From NCBI GenBank assembly GCA_049324235.1, contig JBMOLJ010000002.1, positions 1-24,927 of the forward strand: a stretch of DNA of 24,927 bases. Reading direction: 5' to 3'. A program made the position numbers and the translations under genes. The notes beneath the pieces are model-generated. The model was not told the origin of the DNA. It ran no database searches and saw nothing but the letters and a program-made list of their open reading frames with translations. The stretch is from UBA1431 sp049324235. Its GTDB lineage: Bacteria; Bacillota; Clostridia; Christensenellales; UBA1431. Positions 1-8,687 of this stretch are shown here, in pieces (within the stretch, counting starts at the first letter, position 1; every line of letters begins with the position of its first letter).

Positions 1-60
1 CTCTTTTAAATCCAGCAGTTCTTTAGTAAAATCAGTTTGGAGCATTTTTCTGTTCACCAT
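1..60 (-). CDS. Partial unidentified CDS (N-terminal 20 codons only)
   Basis: A minus-strand frame opens with ATG at 60 and runs off the left edge. It reads MVNRKMLQTDFTKELLDLKE; an in-frame second Met lies at position 45. No clear Shine-Dalgarno precedes either start. The piece is too short to assign. The DFTKELLDLKE stretch loosely recalls the N-terminus of ISL3-type transposases, but that is memory of a pattern, not a demonstrated match. The adjacent non-coding sequence at about 61-103 resembles the IS end at the right border (see findings), which adds some weight to a mobile-element origin. Confidence 0.4.
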   Translation of the reverse strand, partial: MVNRKMLQTDFTKELLDLKE

Positions 61-152
61 CTTGCGTGTTTATTTTGGTCAATTACACTTTACAAGATGT
101 ACAGATAAAATGCTCTGCTTTTTTCCCCACCCCAACATTTATTTTAGAACCT

Positions 153-184
153 AAAAAACGGTGCGAGGATTCGCACCGTTTTTT
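153..184. terminator. Perfect bidirectional intrinsic terminator hairpin
   Basis: AAAAAACGGTGCGA (153-166) and TCGCACCGTTTTTT (171-184) form a perfect 14-bp stem around a GGAT tetraloop. A-tract and T-tract flanks make it functional in either direction. It sits between two divergent genes, so neither gene in the window ends into it. Confidence 0.85.
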
Positions 185-188
185 GTTG

Positions 189-217
189 TTGCGAAAAAAC
201 GGGTTTTATTTTACAAT
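189..217 (+). promoter_or_regulatory. Probable sigma-A promoter of icd
   Basis: -35 TTGCGA (189-194, 4/6 matches), 17-bp spacer, -10 TACAAT (212-217, 5/6 matches). The predicted start near 224 gives a 5' leader of about 30 nt before the icd ATG. It begins immediately after the T-tract of the preceding terminator. Confidence 0.55.
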
Positions 218-255
218 GTAGTTTGTGTAATAAAACTGGGAAAAGGAGACAGCGC

Positions 256-1452
256 ATGACCCGGATTGCCATGCCCTTGCCCGTCGTAGAAATGGACGGC
301 GACGAAATGACCCGCATCCTGTGGCGTATGATCAAAGAAACCCTGCTCGAGCCTTTTGTTGACCTTAATACCATATATTTTGACCTGGGGCTGGAGAACC
401 GGGACAGGACCGGCGACAGGGTAACGGTCGATGCAGCGCTTGCCATTAAGGAATACGGCGTCGGCGTTAAATGCGCGACCATAACCCCGAACGCCCAGCG
501 TATGGAGGAATACCACCTCAAGGAAATGTACAAAAGCCCGAACGGCACGATCCGCGCCATTCTGGACGGAACGGTTTTCAGGGCGCCGATACTTGTGAAC
601 GGGATAAACCCCTGCGTAACCAACTGGAAGAAGCCAATCACCATCGCGCGCCACGCGTACGGCGATGTGTATAAAAATACAGAAATGCGCGTCGACGGCC
701 CGGGAAAAGCCGAACTGGTGTTCACGGGGGCGGACGGGACCGAGCGGCGGATGGAAATCTTTCATTTCAGCGAGCCGGGCATACTGGGGGCGATGTACAA
801 CCTTGACGCTTCCATCGCCAGCTTTGCGCGCGCCTGCTTCAATTATGCCCTGGACATCGGGCAGGACCTGTGGTTCGGGACAAAGGACACCATTTCAAAA
901 ACGTATGACCAGCGTTTCAAGGCCGTTTTCGAGGAGATTTTCGAAAACGAATATAAAGAACGGTTTAAAACAGCAAGCATAGAATATTTCTATACATTGA
1001 TAGACGATGCGGTTGCGCGCGTCATGCGCTCGGAAGGCGGCATGATCTGGGCCTGCAAAAACTACGACGGCGACGTGATGTCGGATATGGTGGCAACTGC
1101 GTTCGGCTCGCTTGCCATGATGACGTCAGTGCTGGTGTCGCCCGAGGGGTATTATGAGTACGAAGCGGCGCACGGCACCGTTACGCGCCACTATTATAAG
1201 CATATTGCGGGCGAAAGCACATCCACGAACTGCATGGCCACACTATTTGCCTGGACCGGCGCCCTCAAAAAGCGTGCGCAGATGGACGGTAACGCGGCGC
1301 TTGAAGCGTTTGCGAAAAAGCTGGAGGCTACATCCGTACGCGTGATCGAAAGCGGGACAATGACGCGCGATCTCGCGCTTTTAAGCACCGCACCCAATAA
1401 AAACATTGTGGATACGCAAGGTTTTATCGAGGCAATTGCAGAACAACTTTAA
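256..1452 (+). CDS. icd: NADP-dependent isocitrate dehydrogenase
   Basis: Oxidative decarboxylation of isocitrate to 2-oxoglutarate in the cytosolic TCA cycle or glutamate supply. The 398-aa length and motifs point to the dimeric NADP-IDH type related to eukaryotic enzymes rather than the E. coli type. These are VEMDGDEMTR near residue 11, the substrate loop SPNGTIR, KDTISKTYDQRF, the metal-binding segment with KNYDGDVMSDMVA, and the cofactor region AAHGTVTRHY followed by STSTNCMATLFAW. The start is placed at ATG 256, 8 nt after an AAGGAG-type Shine-Dalgarno at 243-247. An in-frame ATG at 223 would overlap the predicted transcription start and lacks an RBS. The next gene follows after 11 nt, so the two are probably co-transcribed. 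Confidence 0.93.
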   Translation: MTRIAMPLPVVEMDGDEMTRILWRMIKETLLEPFVDLNTIYFDLGLENRDRTGDRVTVDAALAIKEYGVGVKCATITPNAQRMEEYHLKEMYKSPNGTIRAILDGTVFRAPILVNGINPCVTNWKKPITIARHAYGDVYKNTEMRVDGPGKAELVFTGADGTERRMEIFHFSEPGILGAMYNLDASIASFARACFNYALDIGQDLWFGTKDTISKTYDQRFKAVFEEIFENEYKERFKTASIEYFYTLIDDAVARVMRSEGGMIWACKNYDGDVMSDMVATAFGSLAMMTSVLVSPEGYYEYEAAHGTVTRHYYKHIAGESTSTNCMATLFAWTGALKKRAQMDGNAALEAFAKKLEATSVRVIESGTMTRDLALLSTAPNKNIVDTQGFIEAIAEQL

Positions 1453-1463
1453 CGGAGGTTCCC

Positions 1464-1964
1464 ATGAGCTTGTATAACGACTGGATTGCGCTGGCACAGG
1501 CCCAGGAAACAAAGGAGCAGCAGGAAAAATTCTGGCGGGGTTACTATGATATCGAAAAGGCGGCGTACGAGGTCATTCTCTCGCAGCCTCATGAACCGGT
1601 ATCTGGGACGTTTGCCGCGCTGTCCGACCAGTTTTCGATGGAGAGGCCGGTCTTTGCGGGCTTCCTGGACGGTATCAACTCGAGCCTGAAAAAGGAGTAC
1701 GATGTTGAAAACGTCAAAAGCAACAGTAAGATCGTGTTGGATGTTGACTTCGAAAAGCTGTATTTCAACATGCTGGAAGCCAAAGCCGACTGGCTCTACG
1801 GCCTGGAGCAATGGGACAGCATCCTAACCTTGGAAAAACGCGGGGAAATCGAGCGGGCGTGGAAACAGAGCAAGATCGCGGTGAGCACGAAGGTCGGGCG
1901 CAACGAGCCCTGTCCCTGCGGGAGCGGGAAAAAATACAAGAAATGCTGCGGAGCAAACGGATGA
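1464..1964 (+). CDS. SEC-C motif protein of unknown function
   Basis: A 166-aa protein whose last 20 residues form a SEC-C zinc motif (CxC, eight residues, CC), with C150, C152, C161 and C162 as ligands. SEC-C motifs occur at the C-terminus of SecA, where they bind SecB and ribosomes, and on many small proteins of unknown role. The first ~140 residues look mostly helical and charged. I do not recognise a domain there, and no signal peptide or membrane segment is visible. An excellent GGAGG lies just before ATG 1464. It shares a transcript with icd, 11 nt upstream, and is closed by the terminator at 1988. A function in secretion or ribosome contact would be inference only. Confidence 0.85.
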   Translation: MSLYNDWIALAQAQETKEQQEKFWRGYYDIEKAAYEVILSQPHEPVSGTFAALSDQFSMERPVFAGFLDGINSSLKKEYDVENVKSNSKIVLDVDFEKLYFNMLEAKADWLYGLEQWDSILTLEKRGEIERAWKQSKIAVSTKVGRNEPCPCGSGKKYKKCCGANG

Positions 1965-1987
1965 TACCATGCGGCGCCTGAGGAAAT

Positions 1988-2024
1988 AAGCAACCGCTGC
2001 GGCTTATGGGCAACGGTTGCTTTT
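1988..2024 (+). terminator. Intrinsic terminator after the icd/SEC-C unit
   Basis: AAGCAACCG (1988-1996) pairs with CGGTTGCTT (2014-2022). After one mismatch the stem continues with TGC/GCA, and a short T-run (2021-2024) follows. It lies 24 nt after the SEC-C stop and just before the lepA promoter. Confidence 0.7.
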
Positions 2025-2031
2025 GCATATA

Positions 2032-2060
2032 TTGAAAAACACCGCCTGTTCCCGTATGAT
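2032..2060 (+). promoter_or_regulatory. Sigma-A promoter of lepA-hemW
   Basis: -35 TTGAAA (2032-2037), exactly 17 bp, -10 TATGAT (2055-2060). Each hexamer matches consensus at 5 of 6 positions. The predicted start is near 2067, giving a leader of about 29 nt to the lepA ATG. Confidence 0.75.
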
Positions 2061-2095
2061 AGGTACAGGCTTTCATGCAATTTGGAGGGAAACAT

Positions 2096-3895
2096 ATGCC
2101 CCTGGAAAAACAGGAAAACATTCGGAACTTCTGCATCATCGCGCATATCGACCATGGTAAGTCAACCCTGGCCGACCGCATGCTGGAGATGACCGGGGTG
2201 CTGAGCGAACGCGAAAAACAGAACCAGTTCCTTGACGCGATGGATCTCGAAAAGGAGCGCGGCATCACTATAAAATCAAAGGCTGTGCGGATGATCTATA
2301 ACCATGAGGGAAAGGAATATATCCTCAATCTCATCGACACGCCGGGGCATGTGGATTTTACGTATGAGGTCTCGCGGTCGCTGGCCGCCTGCGAAGGCGC
2401 CATACTGGTGGTGGACGCGACGCAGGGCATAGAGGCGCAGACGCTCGCGAATACGTATCTGGCGCTGGACAACAATCTGGAGATATTGCCCGTGATCAAC
2501 AAGATAGACCTGCCCAGCGCGGATGTGGAATTCGTGCGCAAGGAGATAGAGGACGTGATCGGGCTGGACGCCAAGGGCGCTCCGGCCATATCCGCAAAAG
2601 CGGGTATCGGGATCGACGCCGTGCTCGAACAGGTCGTGTCCGTGATTCCCGCGCCTTCGGGGGATGAAAACGCGCCGCTTTCCGCGCTGATATTCGACTC
2701 CTTTTATGATAATTATAAAGGCGCGCTCTGCTATGTGCGCATCAAGGAAGGCAGCGTGCATGCGGGGATGCCGATACGGTTCATGGCAACCGGCAAAACG
2801 TTTGAGGTGACCGAGGTGGGCATATTCACGCCCGCAGCATTTCCCGTCAAACGGTTGTCGGCCGGGGAAGTGGGATATATCGCGGCCAGCATCAAAAACG
2901 TGCGCGACACGCACGTGGGCGACACGATCACCGGCGCGGACAGGCCCGCGCCAAAAGCGCTTCCCGGGTACAAGAAGATCCAGCCCATGGTGTTCTGCGG
3001 TATCTATCCGGCAGACGGGGCAAAATACGACTTATTGCGCGATTCGCTGGAGAAGCTGCAATTAAACGACGCGTCCGTTTCATTCGAGCCGGAAACATCG
3101 CTCGCTCTCGGTTTCGGGTTCAGGTGCGGCTTTTTAGGGCTGCTGCATATGGAGATCATACAGGAGCGGCTGGAACGTGAGTTCGATTTGGATCTGGTCA
3201 CGACGGCGCCCAGCGTCATCTACCGCGTACGGCTCACCAACGGTGAAGTGCGCATGATCGACAACCCGACCAATCTCCCTGACCCGACCGTACTGGAATT
3301 CATGGAGGAACCCATGGTGGAGGCGCAGATCATGTCGCCGTCCGAGTACGTGGGCACAATCATGGAACTATGCCAGGAAAAGCGCGGCATCTACCTTGAC
3401 ATGAAATATATCGAAAAAACGCGCGTGGTGATACGGTATCAAATGCCGTTAAACGAGATCATCTACGACTTTTTTGATGCGCTCAAGTCGAGGACCAAGG
3501 GTTATGCGTCCTTTGACTACGAGTTTATCGATTATTTCCGCTCCGACCTCGTAAAGCTGGACATCCTTTTGAACGGCGAGGTCTGCGACGCGCTCTCGCT
3601 TATCGTGCACCGCGAGAAGGCGTACGCACGGGGCCGGGCCATCGCCGAAAAGCTCAAAGAGGTCATACCGCGCCAGCAGTTCGAGATACCGGTACAGGCC
3701 GCCATCGGCAGCAAAATTATCGCGCGCGAAACGGTCAAGGCGCTGCGCAAGGACGTGCTCGCGAAATGCTATGGCGGTGACATCACCAGAAAAAAGAAAC
3801 TGCTGGAAAAACAGAAAGAGGGCAAGAAGCGCATGCGCAGGATTGGGTCGGTGGAAGTCCCGTCCGAGGCGTTCATGTCCGTGCTGAAACTTTAA
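2096..3895 (+). CDS. lepA: Elongation factor 4 (LepA), ribosome-associated GTPase
   Basis: Translational GTPase that binds ribosomes and has been linked to back-translocation and ribosome biogenesis. At 599 aa it is of normal length. Visible G motifs are AHIDHGKST (16-24), the switch I GITIKS (56-61), DTPGH (81-85) and NKID (135-138). The C-terminus carries the LepA-specific basic segment RKKKLLEKQKEGKKRMR, ending in EAFMSVLKL. Start ATG 2096 has GGAGGG at 2084-2089. An upstream in-frame ATG at 2075 would place that RBS inside the gene and is rejected. hemW begins on the very next base after the stop, the usual Firmicutes lepA-hemW pairing. Confidence 0.97.
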   Translation: MPLEKQENIRNFCIIAHIDHGKSTLADRMLEMTGVLSEREKQNQFLDAMDLEKERGITIKSKAVRMIYNHEGKEYILNLIDTPGHVDFTYEVSRSLAACEGAILVVDATQGIEAQTLANTYLALDNNLEILPVINKIDLPSADVEFVRKEIEDVIGLDAKGAPAISAKAGIGIDAVLEQVVSVIPAPSGDENAPLSALIFDSFYDNYKGALCYVRIKEGSVHAGMPIRFMATGKTFEVTEVGIFTPAAFPVKRLSAGEVGYIAASIKNVRDTHVGDTITGADRPAPKALPGYKKIQPMVFCGIYPADGAKYDLLRDSLEKLQLNDASVSFEPETSLALGFGFRCGFLGLLHMEIIQERLEREFDLDLVTTAPSVIYRVRLTNGEVRMIDNPTNLPDPTVLEFMEEPMVEAQIMSPSEYVGTIMELCQEKRGIYLDMKYIEKTRVVIRYQMPLNEIIYDFFDALKSRTKGYASFDYEFIDYFRSDLVKLDILLNGEVCDALSLIVHREKAYARGRAIAEKLKEVIPRQQFEIPVQAAIGSKIIARETVKALRKDVLAKCYGGDITRKKKLLEKQKEGKKRMRRIGSVEVPSEAFMSVLKL

Positions 3896-5047
3896 ATGAA
3901 GAGTGCAGGGCTTTACATCCACATACCTTTTTGCCTGAAAAAGTGCGCGTACTGCGATTTCGTCTCCTATGCAGGGCGCGAGGACGCGATGGAATCCTAT
4001 GTTCAGGCGCTGCTTTGCGAGATGGAGGTATGGAGCCGGAGTTTTCCATATCTGCGCATACCAACGGCGTATATAGGCGGGGGAACCCCCTCCTTTTTGT
4101 ATCATGGGCTTATTGCGCGCATTATTGGCAGGGCACGGGAACTATTTTTGGTGGAGCCGGATGCCGAAATAACCGTGGAAGCGAACCCGAAAACGCTGGA
4201 CGAAAGAAAGCTTGAGGAGTATCTGGACGCAGGCGTGAACCGGTTGAGCATCGGATTGCAGTCCGCAAACAACGATTTGCTTAAGGTTCTGGGGCGGGCG
4301 CACAGCGCAGAGGATTTTGCGCAAACCGTTACGCTTGCGCGCCGTGCGGGCTTTGAAAATATCAGCGCTGACGTAATGTACGGGTTGCCGGGCCAGACGG
4401 TCACCGACCACCTTGCGGCAATCAACATGGCCTGCCAGGCAGGTGCTAAACATGTTTCCGCTTATGCCCTGACGCTGGAGGAAGGCACGCCGCTTGATGA
4501 AAGCGTGCGGGAAGGCACGCTTTCTTTGCCTGATGAGGACTTGCAGTACGCCATGTTCCGTGAGGGCAAAAACCTGCTCGAATCGCTGGGATTCAGGCGC
4601 TATGAGATTTCAAATTATGCACGGATAGGGTATGCATCGTGCCACAATATGGCCTACTGGCAGAATGAGCCGTATATCGGGTTGGGCGCAGCCGCACATT
4701 CCTGTGTTCAAACCGTAAACGGCATAGAGAGGCTGGCAAATACCGATAATCTGGAAGAATATATTATGCGCGCGAATAGCGGCGAGGTTCCGGCAATCGA
4801 GCGGAATTATATTGACGCAGGGGAGTCTATGTTCGAGACCATGATGCTGGGCCTGCGCCTTGTGGAGGGCGTTGAACTGGATGCCTTCCGGGAGCGCTAC
4901 GGCGTCGCGGCAACAGATCATTTTTCAGGGCAGATCGATAAACTTATCAAGGCCGAAATGATATTTATTGAAAAGGGCAGAATAAAACCGACGCCAAAGG
5001 GTCTTGACTTTCATTCCCGCGCGGCTTTGGAATTTTTGGAAAAATGA
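3896..5047 (+). CDS. hemW: Radical SAM heme chaperone HemW
   Basis: 383 aa. The radical-SAM CxxxCxxC motif is C13, C17 and C20, followed by the SAM-binding glycine motif GGGTPSF at 61-67. The HNMAYW motif (250-255) matches the HNxxYW heme-binding signature that separates HemW from coproporphyrinogen dehydrogenase HemN. HemW inserts heme into target proteins; many older annotations wrongly call it HemN. ATG 3896 directly abuts the lepA TAA, and no Shine-Dalgarno is visible before it, so translation probably depends on coupling to lepA. The gene ends just upstream of the heat-shock promoter. Confidence 0.92.
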   Translation: MKSAGLYIHIPFCLKKCAYCDFVSYAGREDAMESYVQALLCEMEVWSRSFPYLRIPTAYIGGGTPSFLYHGLIARIIGRARELFLVEPDAEITVEANPKTLDERKLEEYLDAGVNRLSIGLQSANNDLLKVLGRAHSAEDFAQTVTLARRAGFENISADVMYGLPGQTVTDHLAAINMACQAGAKHVSAYALTLEEGTPLDESVREGTLSLPDEDLQYAMFREGKNLLESLGFRRYEISNYARIGYASCHNMAYWQNEPYIGLGAAAHSCVQTVNGIERLANTDNLEEYIMRANSGEVPAIERNYIDAGESMFETMMLGLRLVEGVELDAFRERYGVAATDHFSGQIDKLIKAEMIFIEKGRIKPTPKGLDFHSRAALEFLEK

Positions 5048-5049
5048 AC

Positions 5050-5078
5050 TTGACAAAGAAGGTCGCCGGTGATATTTT
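5050..5078 (+). promoter_or_regulatory. Sigma-A promoter of the hrcA operon
   Basis: Perfect -35 TTGACA (5050-5055), 17-bp spacer, -10 TATTTT (5073-5078, 4/6). The predicted start near 5085 is 6 nt upstream of the CIRCE element, so bound HrcA would block initiation or clearance. The -35 begins within 4 bases of the hemW stop. Confidence 0.75.
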
Positions 5079-5090
5079 TATAACATGGGA

Positions 5091-5117
5091 TTAGCACTCG
5101 TTAAGGTAGAGTGCTAA
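5091..5117 (+). promoter_or_regulatory. CIRCE operator (HrcA binding site)
   Basis: Exact match to the CIRCE consensus: TTAGCACTC (5091-5099), 9-bp spacer, GAGTGCTAA (5109-5117). It lies between the promoter and the hrcA RBS. It is the only copy in the window, and indicates autoregulated, GroE-titrated heat-shock control of hrcA-grpE-dnaK. Confidence 0.97.
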
Positions 5118-5142
5118 CAGCGAAGGGAAGGAGGCGTTTTAT

Positions 5143-6180
5143 ATGGGGCTTGATGAGCGAAAAATGAAGCTTTTAAAAGCTATTGTCGATGATTATATCC
5201 ATACGGCAACGCCTGTTGCTTCCCGCGCTCTGTCCAAACGACATGATTTTGGGCTAAGCTCGGCAACGATCCGCAACGAGATGTCCGACCTGGAAGAGAT
5301 GGGCTATCTGGAGCAGCGGCACACTTCGGCCGGGCGTATACCCTCGGAGAAGGCGTACCGCCTGTATGTCGACAGCCTCATGTCCCTGCCCAGGCTCTCT
5401 GGCAAAGAAATCAGCATGATGCGCAGCTATTTCCAGGAGCGCATGGACGAGATAGAGGACGTGATTCTGCAGACCGCGCGCGCACTGTCCAGCATGACCG
5501 ATTATACCGCGGTGGTCCTGGCCCCGCAGTATCAGAAAATCACGGTGCGCCATGTCCAGCTCGTGCCGGTGGGCGTTGGAAAGGCTTTGCTGGTCGTCGT
5601 GACCGATGCGGGGGTCGTGAAGGATGCACTTCTGCAAGTCCCTGAAGATTTTGACGCGTATGACCTCGAGCGGATATCCCGCCAGCTGACCGAGTGGTTT
5701 TCAAACAAAACGACGAGCGTAATACAGGATATTTTCGTTTCGATTGTCCAGGATGAGATGTCACGCCACCGCTCGATGTTTGAGAAGATCATGGAAACGA
5801 TCGATATCAGCCTTCGTCCGTCGGAACAGAAGGATGTGGTTGTGGGCGGTGCGAATAATATATTCAATTACCCCGAGTATAAAAACCCGGAGAAGGTGAA
5901 ATCGTTTTTATCGGCGCTGGAGCATAAGGATATCCTGTACAAGATGCTTTCCGAGGCTACGAAGGTGGAGCTGAGCATCTCAATCGGCGCGGAGAACCCG
6001 TTTGACGATGTCAGGGACTGCAGCATTGTTACGGCGACATACCGCGTAGGAAACACCACGTATGGGTCAATGGGCCTGATCGGGCCGACGCGCATGAATT
6101 ATGCCAGGGCTGTCGCGGTCCTGAACCATGTGGGCAAGAGTCTGAGCGAGATCCTTAAAAACATTAACCAAGGAGAATAA
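5143..6180 (+). CDS. hrcA: Heat-inducible transcriptional repressor HrcA
   Basis: 345 aa, normal for HrcA. The N-terminal winged helix-turn-helix includes RKMKLLKAIVDDYI (6-19) and SSATIRNEMSDLEEMGYLEQ, followed by the family segment HTSAGRIPSEKAYR. The rest is the GAF-like dimerisation/effector domain, with DYTAVVLAP and a C-terminal YGSMGLIGPTRMNYARAV block. It represses class I heat-shock genes by binding CIRCE, and its activity is maintained by GroEL. The start ATG 5143 follows an AAGGAGG RBS at 5128-5134. The gene lies directly downstream of a perfect CIRCE, so it is autoregulated. grpE starts 6 nt after the stop. Confidence 0.96.
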   Translation: MGLDERKMKLLKAIVDDYIHTATPVASRALSKRHDFGLSSATIRNEMSDLEEMGYLEQRHTSAGRIPSEKAYRLYVDSLMSLPRLSGKEISMMRSYFQERMDEIEDVILQTARALSSMTDYTAVVLAPQYQKITVRHVQLVPVGVGKALLVVVTDAGVVKDALLQVPEDFDAYDLERISRQLTEWFSNKTTSVIQDIFVSIVQDEMSRHRSMFEKIMETIDISLRPSEQKDVVVGGANNIFNYPEYKNPEKVKSFLSALEHKDILYKMLSEATKVELSISIGAENPFDDVRDCSIVTATYRVGNTTYGSMGLIGPTRMNYARAVAVLNHVGKSLSEILKNINQGE

Positions 6181-6186
6181 AAACGG

Positions 6187-6747
6187 ATGGATGAAATAAT
6201 GGAGGAAAAGAACAACGTAAATCAGCAGAACGAAGACATACTCCCGTCAGCCTCCGTGGATTTGGGAAACGGGACGCCGGATGTATTGAATGAACCGGCA
6301 CAGGCTGACGAAAACGAAAGAAAATGCAGGGAATATCTGGAGCTTGCACAGCGGGTGCAGGCCGACTTTGAAAACTTCAAACGCAGGAACGCAAACGTAC
6401 GCATGGAGGCTTTCCAACAGGGATGCATCTCCGCGGTGATGGCCTTCCTGCCCGTGGTGGATAATCTGGAACGCGCGCTGAAAGCTTCGCTTGAGGCGGG
6501 CGGGGAGAACAAGCTCTTAGAGGGCGTACAGATGGTATACAAGCAAATGCTGGACGCGTTGAATGCGCTGGGTGTTGAGGAGATACCGGCCCTTGGCGAA
6601 GCGTTCGATCCGAACCTGCACGAAGCTGTGATGCGCGAACAAGCGGACGATCCGGGCCAGGCAGGGAAAGTGACCGATACGATGCTCAAAGGGTATCGTT
6701 TGAATGACAGGGTGTTGCGCTGTGCCATGGTGAAAGTGGCGCAATAG
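6187..6747 (+). CDS. grpE: Nucleotide exchange factor GrpE
   Basis: 186 aa. It has an acidic, low-complexity N-terminus, then a long helix with QADFENFKRRNA, the core LPVVDNLERAL, and the C-terminal beta domain ending in GYRLNDRVLRCAMVKVAQ, all as expected for GrpE. It releases ADP from DnaK. The RBS AAGGAG (6170-6175) overlaps the end of hrcA. ATG 6187 is favoured by spacing over the second Met at 6199. It is part of the CIRCE-controlled hrcA-grpE-dnaK transcript. The 56-nt gap to dnaK is AT-rich, and I see no promoter or terminator in it. Confidence 0.95.
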   Translation: MDEIMEEKNNVNQQNEDILPSASVDLGNGTPDVLNEPAQADENERKCREYLELAQRVQADFENFKRRNANVRMEAFQQGCISAVMAFLPVVDNLERALKASLEAGGENKLLEGVQMVYKQMLDALNALGVEEIPALGEAFDPNLHEAVMREQADDPGQAGKVTDTMLKGYRLNDRVLRCAMVKVAQ

Positions 6748-6803
6748 CGTTTGATACATTATTAAAAAAAATACTTATCTTCAAAATATCAGGAGGACTA
6801 TAT

Positions 6804-8660
6804 ATGGGTAAAATAATTGGAATCGATTTGGGAACGACAAATTCATGCGTTGCCGTTATGGAAGGCGGGGAGCCTGTTGTTATCCCCAACGCCGAGGGCG
6901 GACGCACAACGCCGTCGGTCGTAGCGTTTTCTAAGACAGGAGAGCGCCTGGTGGGCCAGGTGGCAAAGCGTCAGGCGATTACGAACCCCGAGCGTACCGT
7001 GATCTCGATCAAACGCGATATGGGTACGGGGAGAAAAATTAACATAGATGACAAAACATATTCGCCGCAGGAGATTTCGGCCATGATTCTGCAAAAGCTC
7101 AAGGCGGACGCTGAAAGCTATCTGGGGGAGACGGTAACGCAGGCGGTCATCACCGTACCGGCTTATTTCTCGGACGCACAGCGGCAGGCGACCAAGGATG
7201 CCGGAAAGATCGCGGGCCTCGAAGTCCTGCGCATCATCAACGAGCCGACGGCAGCGTCGCTGGCATACGGCCTTGACAAGGAAGCGAACCAGAAAATTCT
7301 GGTGTACGATCTGGGCGGAGGCACTTTCGACGTGTCCGTACTCGAATTGGGCGACGGCGTTTTCGAGGTGCTGGCCACGCAGGGCAACAACCGGCTGGGC
7401 GGAGACGATTTTGACGAGCGCATCATACAATATTTGTGCGACGAGTTCAAAAAGTCGAACGGAATCGACCTGAGGGGCGATAAAATGGCCATGCAGCGCT
7501 TGAAAGAAGCTGCGGAAAAGGCTAAAATTGACCTGTCTGGGCTTGCGACCGCGAACATCAACCTCCCGTTCCTGACTGCCGACGCTTCCGGGCCCCAGCA
7601 CATGGATATTACGATTACGCGCGCGAAGTTTGAGGAGATGTGTGCGGATCTGGTTGAAAAGACCGTGGAACCCACCCGTAACGCCATGCGTGACGCGGGT
7701 CTTAAGGCAGAGGATATCAACCGTGTGATACTCGTCGGAGGCTCCACGCGTATACCCGCTGTGCAGGAAGCTGTAAAGAAGATCACCGGCAAGGAGCCGT
7801 ACAAGGGCATCAATCCGGACGAGTGCGTTGCGCTGGGCGCGGCGATACAGGCCGGTGTACTGGGCGGCGAAGTAAAGGATATCCTGCTGCTTGACGTAAC
7901 CCCGCTCTCTCTGGGCATTGAGACACTGGGCGGCGTGTTCACCAAACTGATTGAAAGGAATACAACCATTCCTACAAAGAAGAGCCAGATATTCTCCACC
8001 GCGGCAGACGGCCAGACAAGCGTGGAAGTGCATGTGCTCCAGGGCGAGCGCGAAATGGCCGCGAACAACAAGACGCTGGGAAGGTTCCATCTCACAGGCA
8101 TCGCGCCGGCGCCGCGGGGCATACCGCAGATAGAAGTCACGTTCGATATCGATGCAAACGGCATTGTACACGTGTCGGCCAAGGACCTGGCGACCGGCAA
8201 CGAGCAAAAGGTGACGATAACGGCGTCCACAAACCTCAGGGAAGACGAGATCGATAAGCTGGTGCGTGAAGCGCAGCAGTATGCCGAGGAAGACAGGAAG
8301 CGCAAAGAAGAAGTGGAGATGCGCAACCAGGCTGAATCATTGATCTATCAGACCGAAAAGAGTATGCGTGAGATGGGAGAAAAAATCGATGCGGCAGATA
8401 AACAGCGCATCGAGGATAAGCTTTCAGCGCTGAAAAAAGCGATGGAAGGATCGGATGCCGAAGCGATCAAAAAGGCCACGGAGGAAACGTCGAGCGTATC
8501 GTATGAAGTGTTCGGAAAGGTCTATCAGCAGGAGGCGGCAGCGGCGCAGGGAGCGGGCGCATCTGCGGGCCAGCAGGCGGCCGGAGGCAACTCTCAGACA
8601 GGCGACCCCAACGTTGTGGATGCCGACTATGAAGTGGTGGACGACGATAAGAACAGCTAA
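6804..8660 (+). CDS. dnaK: Molecular chaperone DnaK (Hsp70)
   Basis: 618 aa. The nucleotide-binding domain opens with IGIDLGTTNSCVAV and contains DLGGGTFDVSVLE and GGSTRIPAVQEAV. The linker and substrate-binding domain begin at about DILLLDVTPLSLGIETLGG. The helical lid runs from about residue 490, and the tail is rich in Ala/Gly/Gln, ending in an acidic DADYEVVDDD segment. ATP-driven chaperone acting with DnaJ and GrpE. The strong AGGAGG RBS (6791-6796) sits 7 nt before ATG. It is followed by a 13-bp hairpin at 8688 before dnaJ, which may lower dnaJ expression relative to dnaK. Confidence 0.98.
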   Translation: MGKIIGIDLGTTNSCVAVMEGGEPVVIPNAEGGRTTPSVVAFSKTGERLVGQVAKRQAITNPERTVISIKRDMGTGRKINIDDKTYSPQEISAMILQKLKADAESYLGETVTQAVITVPAYFSDAQRQATKDAGKIAGLEVLRIINEPTAASLAYGLDKEANQKILVYDLGGGTFDVSVLELGDGVFEVLATQGNNRLGGDDFDERIIQYLCDEFKKSNGIDLRGDKMAMQRLKEAAEKAKIDLSGLATANINLPFLTADASGPQHMDITITRAKFEEMCADLVEKTVEPTRNAMRDAGLKAEDINRVILVGGSTRIPAVQEAVKKITGKEPYKGINPDECVALGAAIQAGVLGGEVKDILLLDVTPLSLGIETLGGVFTKLIERNTTIPTKKSQIFSTAADGQTSVEVHVLQGEREMAANNKTLGRFHLTGIAPAPRGIPQIEVTFDIDANGIVHVSAKDLATGNEQKVTITASTNLREDEIDKLVREAQQYAEEDRKRKEEVEMRNQAESLIYQTEKSMREMGEKIDAADKQRIEDKLSALKKAMEGSDAEAIKKATEETSSVSYEVFGKVYQQEAAAAQGAGASAGQQAAGGNSQTGDPNVVDADYEVVDDDKNS

Positions 8661-8687
8661 GAGGCATACATAAAAACCAAAATTACG

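Noticed and set aside
6843..8207. 454-codon minus-strand open frame opposite dnaK
   Set aside because: It lies entirely antisense to a clearly identified dnaK, has no recognisable domain or RBS, and long antisense frames are expected in GC-rich coding sequence.
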